9,047 bases of DNA from an uncultured bacterium (GTDB lineage Bacteria; Patescibacteriota; Minisyncoccia; Phycocordibacterales; UBA9973): positions 1 through 9,047 of the forward strand of contig CAIJZW010000072.1 of assembly GCA_903825265.1 (NCBI GenBank), in the 5' to 3' direction. Both the position numbers and the translations under genes were made by a program. Positions 5,921 through 9,047 of the stretch are shown here, piece after piece. Each line of letters begins with the position of its first letter. Within the stretch, counting starts at the first letter, position 1. The notes beneath the pieces are model-generated. The model did not search any database. It worked only from the letters and a program-made list of their open reading frames with translations, and was not told the origin of the DNA.

Positions 5921-6535
5921 TTATCGAATAATAAAGAACCCTAATATCATCGCAGTAAAATTCAATATTGTATGGGCTATAGAAATCAAAGGTAAATTTT
6001 TATATTGATAATACATCCAAGCAAAACCAATCCCTGCAATGAAAGTCATCGGTAAAACAAAAATAGAATTCATATATATAACATGCATCATTGCAAAAAC
6101 AGAAGCATTTATAAGAATAATAAATATAGGACTACTAAAAACACGACAAAGCATATTCATAAGAATACCTCTAAATATAATTTCTTGAAGAATACTAATG
6201 GGTATGAACAAAAGAAGGAACTTTACATTTCCCCACCATTCTAAGAAAGGACTATGTGGAACAACCTGTGAAAGCCAAAAAAGAAAAAACACCCCTCCAA
6301 TAGTAAAAAGTGAATAAGGAACTATATCTTTCATAAAATCTTTTCTTATTCCTAAATCTTCATATGTCCATTTTGCATGTTTAACAATTCCATATAGTAA
6401 TAAAGCTACACCAAAAAGTAATATAAAACGGGCATTACCAGGTAAAATTTTAAAATATAAAAGCAATACAGGAAAAACATATAAATATAATATTTGAACC
6501 CATAGAATCTCTCTTCCCTTTTTTGTATTATCCAT
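5921..6535 (-). CDS. CPBP-family (CAAX protease/bacteriocin-processing-like) intramembrane protein
   Basis: Multi-pass inner-membrane protein of the Abi/CPBP/Rce1-like family, 204 aa, with about six or seven hydrophobic segments. Family motifs: motif 1 is QEIIFRG at 117-123, motif 2 is FAMMH ending in His151, and motif 3 is HTILN with His188 and Asn192. The first residue of the usual EExxxR is Gln117 (codon CAA, 6185-6187), so catalysis may be altered, although Glu118, Arg122 and both His remain. Substrate unknown. It is transcribed with the downstream HtrA-like gene, suggesting an envelope-protein processing role (inference). ATG 6535 lies directly after a consensus -10 box. Confidence 0.88.
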   Translation of the reverse strand: MDNTKKGREILWVQILYLYVFPVLLLYFKILPGNARFILLFGVALLLYGIVKHAKWTYEDLGIRKDFMKDIVPYSLFTIGGVFFLFWLSQVVPHSPFLEWWGNVKFLLLFIPISILQEIIFRGILMNMLCRVFSSPIFIILINASVFAMMHVIYMNSIFVLPMTFIAGIGFAWMYYQYKNLPLISIAHTILNFTAMILGFFIIR

Positions 6536-6557
6536 AATTTTATTATACTATAGAGAT
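6523..6557 (+). promoter_or_regulatory. Promoter of the S9 peptidase gene, probably leaderless
   Basis: TTGTAT (6523-6528), 17 nt, TACTAT (6546-6551), then 6 nt to GTG 6558. TATACT (6544-6549) is a better -10 by itself and would start at 6556. Either choice leaves no room for a leader. No Shine-Dalgarno is seen. Confidence 0.5.
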
Positions 6558-6571
6558 GTGGTTAAACTCAA
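6536..6571 (-). promoter_or_regulatory. Promoter of the CPBP-htrA operon, predicted leaderless
   Basis: TTGAGT (6571 to 6566), an 18-nt spacer and perfect TATAAT (6547 to 6542) lie with 6 nt between the -10 and ATG 6535, so the predicted first base is the A of the ATG. This is the best promoter match in the window. It overlaps the divergent S9 promoter and the first codons of that gene. Confidence 0.65.
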
Positions 6572-8204
6572 ATATATATTAATACTTGTTTTACTATTTA
6601 CTTCTACTGTAAAGATAGAAGCTCTTGATATTCAATATGGAAATATTAAAGGATATAAAGGATCTGAAGTATTAATAGAATATTATGGTATTGGCAAAAG
6701 AAATAACTATATCTGTAATATAACAAGCTCTAAATGTAATCCTACAAAAAAGACAATTCTAGGAAAAGCAGATACTCCTATTTTTAAAAATTCTATTAAA
6801 TTAGAATTAAAAGAAAAAGAGGCTAATCATGCAGTGCTCTCAAAATCTGGTAATTGGTTGGCTTATTATATTCCAGCAAAAGAACCTTCAAATAATAGAA
6901 CTTACGTTTTAAAAAATGTAAAAGATAACCGTAATTATATAATTAATGGAGGGGTATCATATTGGGACCTAGTAAACGAACAAAAGAAAATTTTTGAATT
7001 TTCCCCAGATGAGAAAACTCTTATATATACAGACGACAAAGATGATACGTTGTCATTATATAAAGTTGATTTAAGGTCTTTAAAAGATACAAAAATAGAA
7101 AGTATTAAAATAGAAACTAAAGCTTTTAATATAGGAACTTTCACATTGTTTGATTCTGAAAATATATATTATGTAGGAAATACAAAAGAAAGCCCTTATG
7201 AATGGTCACTTTATCTTTTAAATTTAAAAACAAATAAAGATAAAATGATAGAAACATATGTATCTTACCTTGATAGTATTACAAAAATAGGTTCTTCTAT
7301 TGTTTTTAATCGCCTACAAGAAAAAGGTTACGGCCCAGAAATATATAATCCAAAAATAAATAAAATTTCTTATTTTAAAATTCCTAACATAAATACAAAG
7401 AAAAATATTGTAAATGAAAAATACATAAAAATAGGAAACTCAGATTCTATTGTTATGACTCCCCCATCTTATGATTCAAAGAAAACATATCCTGTTTTAA
7501 TATGGCTTCATGGTGGACCATTAAGACAAACGAGTCTAGGGTACCATCCATATCATAGTTATGGTCTTTATGATGCAATGCTAAAATTATTACAGAAAAA
7601 TAATGTAATAATTATTAAACTAGGATATAGAGGAAGTTTTGGCGATGGAAGAGCTTACTCTGAATCCATAAAAGGTTCAGTTGGTAAGGGTGATATAGAA
7701 GATGTTATGGGAGCAGTTTCATATATAAAGAATCAATACCATACAAATGACATTTATTTAGCAGGTAATAGTTATGGAGGATATATGTCTCTTAAGGTTG
7801 TTGTGGAATATCCTGATACTTTTAAAAGTGTTTTTTCTATTAATGGCGTAACTGATTGGGAAAGCTTACTTGTAAAAATGCAAAATTCTATATTTAATAC
7901 GCAGTTTAATGGATTACCAAATAATACAAATAGGAATCTTTATGATCAAGCTTCAATTATAAATAAAATAGGAAATTTAGGAAATCAAAGAATAGAAATA
8001 ATCCAAGGTGAAGCTGATCGTACTATCCCCCCTTGGCAAGCAACACTATTAGCGAACAAACTCAAAGAAGCAAAAAAGAATGTAAACTTAGTTACATACA
8101 AAGGAGAAGATCATGTTTTCGCAAATAAGAAAAATATTAGTGATGTATGTGTAAGAATGTTTGGATTAGTAGGAATCAAAGCAGATAAAGAATGTACAAA
8201 TTAA
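6558..8204 (+). CDS. Secreted S9-family (prolyl oligopeptidase-like) peptidase
   Basis: Probable extracytoplasmic serine peptidase or acyl-peptide hydrolase, 548 aa. A Sec signal peptide is visible (Lys at 3 and 5, hydrophobic ILILVLLFTS, possible cleavage after IEA near residue 22). Residues about 30-290 are Tyr/Asn/Lys-rich beta-type sequence fitting a propeller domain, with a WLAYYIP / FSPDEKTLIYT repeat flavour. The alpha/beta-hydrolase domain begins near 297: HGGP at 318-321, nucleophile Ser405 in GNSYGGY, Asp487 in GEADRTIPP, His519 in EDHVF. Cys53 and Cys60 could form a disulfide. The start is GTG; an overlapping ATG at 6556 is in another frame and stops quickly. The propeller is shorter than in classical enzymes. 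Substrate unknown; single-gene unit ending at a hairpin. Confidence 0.9.
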   Translation: MVKLKYILILVLLFTSTVKIEALDIQYGNIKGYKGSEVLIEYYGIGKRNNYICNITSSKCNPTKKTILGKADTPIFKNSIKLELKEKEANHAVLSKSGNWLAYYIPAKEPSNNRTYVLKNVKDNRNYIINGGVSYWDLVNEQKKIFEFSPDEKTLIYTDDKDDTLSLYKVDLRSLKDTKIESIKIETKAFNIGTFTLFDSENIYYVGNTKESPYEWSLYLLNLKTNKDKMIETYVSYLDSITKIGSSIVFNRLQEKGYGPEIYNPKINKISYFKIPNINTKKNIVNEKYIKIGNSDSIVMTPPSYDSKKTYPVLIWLHGGPLRQTSLGYHPYHSYGLYDAMLKLLQKNNVIIIKLGYRGSFGDGRAYSESIKGSVGKGDIEDVMGAVSYIKNQYHTNDIYLAGNSYGGYMSLKVVVEYPDTFKSVFSINGVTDWESLLVKMQNSIFNTQFNGLPNNTNRNLYDQASIINKIGNLGNQRIEIIQGEADRTIPPWQATLLANKLKEAKKNVNLVTYKGEDHVFANKKNISDVCVRMFGLVGIKADKECTN

Positions 8205-8227
8205 AACAGGGATTGAAACAGGGGTTG
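8204..8227 (+). repeat. Imperfect tandem repeat of a 12-mer
   Basis: AAACAGGGATTG (8204-8215) is directly followed by AAACAGGGGTTG (8216-8227), 11 of 12 identical. The second copy is the left arm of the terminator stem, so the first is a spare, weaker arm that overlaps the last base of the S9 stop codon. Confidence 0.8.
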
Positions 8228-8269
8228 TACCGCCACGTAAGCGGTCCAACCCCTGTTAGTTTATTTTAT
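8217..8269 (+). terminator. Terminator hairpin after the S9 peptidase gene
   Basis: 17-bp arms (8217-8233 / 8241-8257) with one mismatch (T8228 opposite C8246) and a 7-nt loop are followed by the T-rich AGTTTATTTTATT. It starts 13 nt after the S9 stop and ends 18 nt from the stop of the convergent DUF5666-like gene, so it may slow transcription from both sides. The U-tract is better on the plus strand. It shares two 9-mers with the hairpin at 8866-8907. Confidence 0.82.
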
Positions 8270-8274
8270 TACAT

Positions 8275-8724
8275 CTAATTTATTTTCACTGGTACTGGCA
8301 TTGTTGGTCTCATTTGGATAGATGTTGCACTGACACTTCCATCTGGATTAGTTGTTCCTGTAACCATTACAGATTTACCAACTATCATATCAGAGATTGA
8401 ACCATCAACTGTCTTTTCAACTTTAGAAGCAGGAGAAAACAAAACAATTCTTGATCCACCATCACGAAGTTTAATCGTCATACTTGTATCATCTTTTGAA
8501 AGAATTTCACCATTAATAAAACCACCACCCTGCCCACCTCTCATACCCTGAATCTTTCCTCCACCATTCTGATTAAATCCTCCTTGATTAAAACCTTGTC
8601 TACTAGAAGAAAGATCTATGCTATTTTTACTTTGGCCATATTTCATACCACCCCAAAAACTAACAAAAGCCATAACAACACAAACAGCAACACTAATACT
8701 TACAATACTTTTTTTATTTTTCAT
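8275..8724 (-). CDS. Membrane-anchored or secreted DUF5666-like protein with Gly/Gln/Asn-rich linker
   Basis: 149 aa, function unknown. Residues 1-5 are basic and 6-25 hydrophobic (signal anchor or signal peptide with Cys15; no clear lipobox). Residues 40-68 are a low-complexity Gly/Gln/Asn/Arg linker (FNQGGFNQNGGG). Residues 69-138 read as a small beta barrel: GEILSKDDTSMTIKLRDGG, IVLFSPASKVEK, VGKSVMVTGT, GSVSATSIQMRP. This pattern matches DUF5666, an OB-like domain often seen in extracytoplasmic proteins; the match is by eye. It lies downstream of a MacB/FtsX-type permease on the same strand, with structured DNA between, so a link to that exporter is possible but unproven. No Shine-Dalgarno is seen before ATG 8724. 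Confidence 0.8.
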   Translation of the reverse strand: MKNKKSIVSISVAVCVVMAFVSFWGGMKYGQSKNSIDLSSSRQGFNQGGFNQNGGGKIQGMRGGQGGGFINGEILSKDDTSMTIKLRDGGSRIVLFSPASKVEKTVDGSISDMIVGKSVMVTGTTNPDGSVSATSIQMRPTMPVPVKIN

Positions 8725-8735
8725 ATATTTTATTT

Positions 8736-8750
8736 TTAATTAATAATATA
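8736..8750 (-). promoter_or_regulatory. Possible -10 region of the DUF5666-like gene
   Basis: The 27 bp upstream of ATG 8724 are almost wholly A/T. TATATT (8750 to 8745) or TATTAT (8748 to 8743) would give a 12-14-nt leader. In such AT-rich DNA these matches are weak evidence. Confidence 0.3.
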
Positions 8751-8751
8751 A

Positions 8752-8868
8752 CTAGTTTCATAAATAATCTTTTTGAAGGGGCGTGCGCAAGGCTGTCGAG
8801 CCGAGCAATGAAGAAATTTTCAGCAGAAAATTATCTGGACCCTTCAAGAAGATTATTTATGGAACTAG
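8752..8868. repeat. Structured intergenic element: 29-bp inverted repeat enclosing two hairpins
   Basis: Arms 8752-8780 and 8840-8868 pair over 29 bp. The only two irregular positions (T8758/G8862, T8772/G8848) are U-G wobbles in plus-strand RNA and A-C mismatches in minus-strand RNA. The 59-nt interior is more GC-rich on its left side and holds two small hairpins: GGCT 8791-8794 / AGCC 8799-8802 with loop GTCG, and AATTTT 8815-8820 / AAAATT 8827-8832 with loop CAGCAG, extended by AGA/TCT. The whole would fold as a three-way junction. No matching riboswitch or ribozyme consensus is recognised. It could be a non-coding RNA, a MITE-like mobile repeat or a regulatory structure. It separates the permease gene from the DUF5666-like gene. 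Confidence 0.75.
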
Positions 8869-8907
8869 AGGTACAACCGCTGAGGCCAGTTTGCGGTTGG
8901 ACCTCTA
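8866..8907. repeat. Long intergenic hairpin next to the permease stop
   Basis: 15-bp arms (8866-8880 / 8893-8907) with a single A8873/G8900 mismatch and a 12-nt loop. No T-tract follows on either strand, so it is not a typical intrinsic terminator, though it begins 2 nt past the permease stop. Its first three bases are shared with the end of the neighbouring 29-bp inverted repeat, so the two stems compete at that point. Its 9-mers GGTACAACC and GGTTGGACC are the reverse complements of those in the hairpin at 8217-8257. Confidence 0.75.
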
Positions 8908-8909
8908 AT

Positions 8910-9047
8910 CTATTCATATCTTAGTGCTTCAATCGGATTAAGTTTTGACGCACGCTGTGCTGGATAATAACCAAAAACAATTCCAATAAAAGCAGAGACA
9001 CCAAAAGCTAATAATACTGAGGAAATAGAAACTTGTGCCTGAAGGAT
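8910..9047 (-). CDS. ABC transporter permease, MacB/FtsX type, C-terminal fragment
   Basis: Only the last 45 codons and the TAG stop (8910-8912) are in the window; the gene continues past the right edge. The visible part is a final transmembrane helix ([20 protein letters not shown]) followed by the conserved tail [16 protein letters not shown], a hallmark of MacB/YknZ-like permeases. These work with an ATPase, and often a HlyD/MacA-type adaptor, to export peptides, drugs or lipids; none of these partners is in view. Family assignment rests on the tail motif and is firm; the exported substrate is unknown. Confidence 0.9.
   Translation of the reverse strand: MLQAQVSISSVLLAFGVSAFIGIVFGYYPAQRASKLNPIEALRYE

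Noticed and set aside
6935..7144. Minus-strand open frame within the S9 peptidase gene
   Set aside because: Antisense shadow in AT-rich sequence; no signals.
8752..8868. CRISPR array, tRNA, T-box or known ribozyme
   Set aside because: There are no repeated spacered units, no tRNA-like CCA or anticodon arm, no T-box AGGGTGG motif, and no hammerhead CTGATGA/GAAA core.
8808..8924. Plus-strand 38-codon open frame starting at ATG 8808 inside the inverted-repeat element
   Set aside because: It has no ribosome site, runs through two long hairpins and ends over the permease stop; its openness is best explained by the structured element. Worth revisiting only if homologues show codon-level conservation.

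Overview
The window is AT-rich, tightly packed bacterial DNA from a small-genome lineage. Gene content, short intergenic gaps, weak or absent Shine-Dalgarno sequences and Lys/Ile/Asn-rich proteins suggest a Patescibacteria/CPR member, perhaps a parcubacterium. That placement is inferred from family resemblance; no marker gene settles it. TGA is used as a stop (4247-4576 gene) and never occurs inside a called gene, which argues against the TGA=Gly code of Gracilibacteria/Absconditabacteria.

Positions 1-4576 form a thymidylate and one-carbon block. On the minus strand lie glyA (serine hydroxymethyltransferase), a Nudix hydrolase and tmk (runs off the left edge), as one operon with a 1-nt gap and a 14-nt overlap. 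Next comes a minus-strand dCMP-deaminase-family gene with its own terminator, divergent from a plus-strand thyA-folA pair. A perfect bidirectional terminator separates folA from a convergent MazG-like NTP pyrophosphohydrolase. Together these supply methylene-THF, make and phosphorylate dTMP, recycle DHF and clean the nucleotide pool. The ThyA homologue carries Asp where classical thymidylate synthases have the dUMP-reading Asn. This is the residue of T4 dCMP hydroxymethylase and of the engineered dCMP-methylating synthase, so the pathway may run dCMP to 5-methyl-dCMP to dTMP.

Positions 4612-8204 hold envelope and proteolysis genes: a CPBP membrane protease-like protein and an HtrA/DegP-like anchored serine protease (minus strand, one operon), and a divergent secreted S9 prolyl-oligopeptidase-like enzyme (plus). 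Positions 8275-9047 hold a membrane-anchored DUF5666-like protein and the C-terminus of a MacB/FtsX-type ABC permease (both minus). Between those two lies an unexplained structured region: a 29-bp inverted repeat enclosing two small hairpins, abutting another long hairpin.

Two sequence-level themes recur. At several promoters the -10 box sits 6-7 nt before the start codon, predicting leaderless mRNAs. Three intergenic hairpins share a GGTTGTAC core, and two of them also share the same single mismatch.
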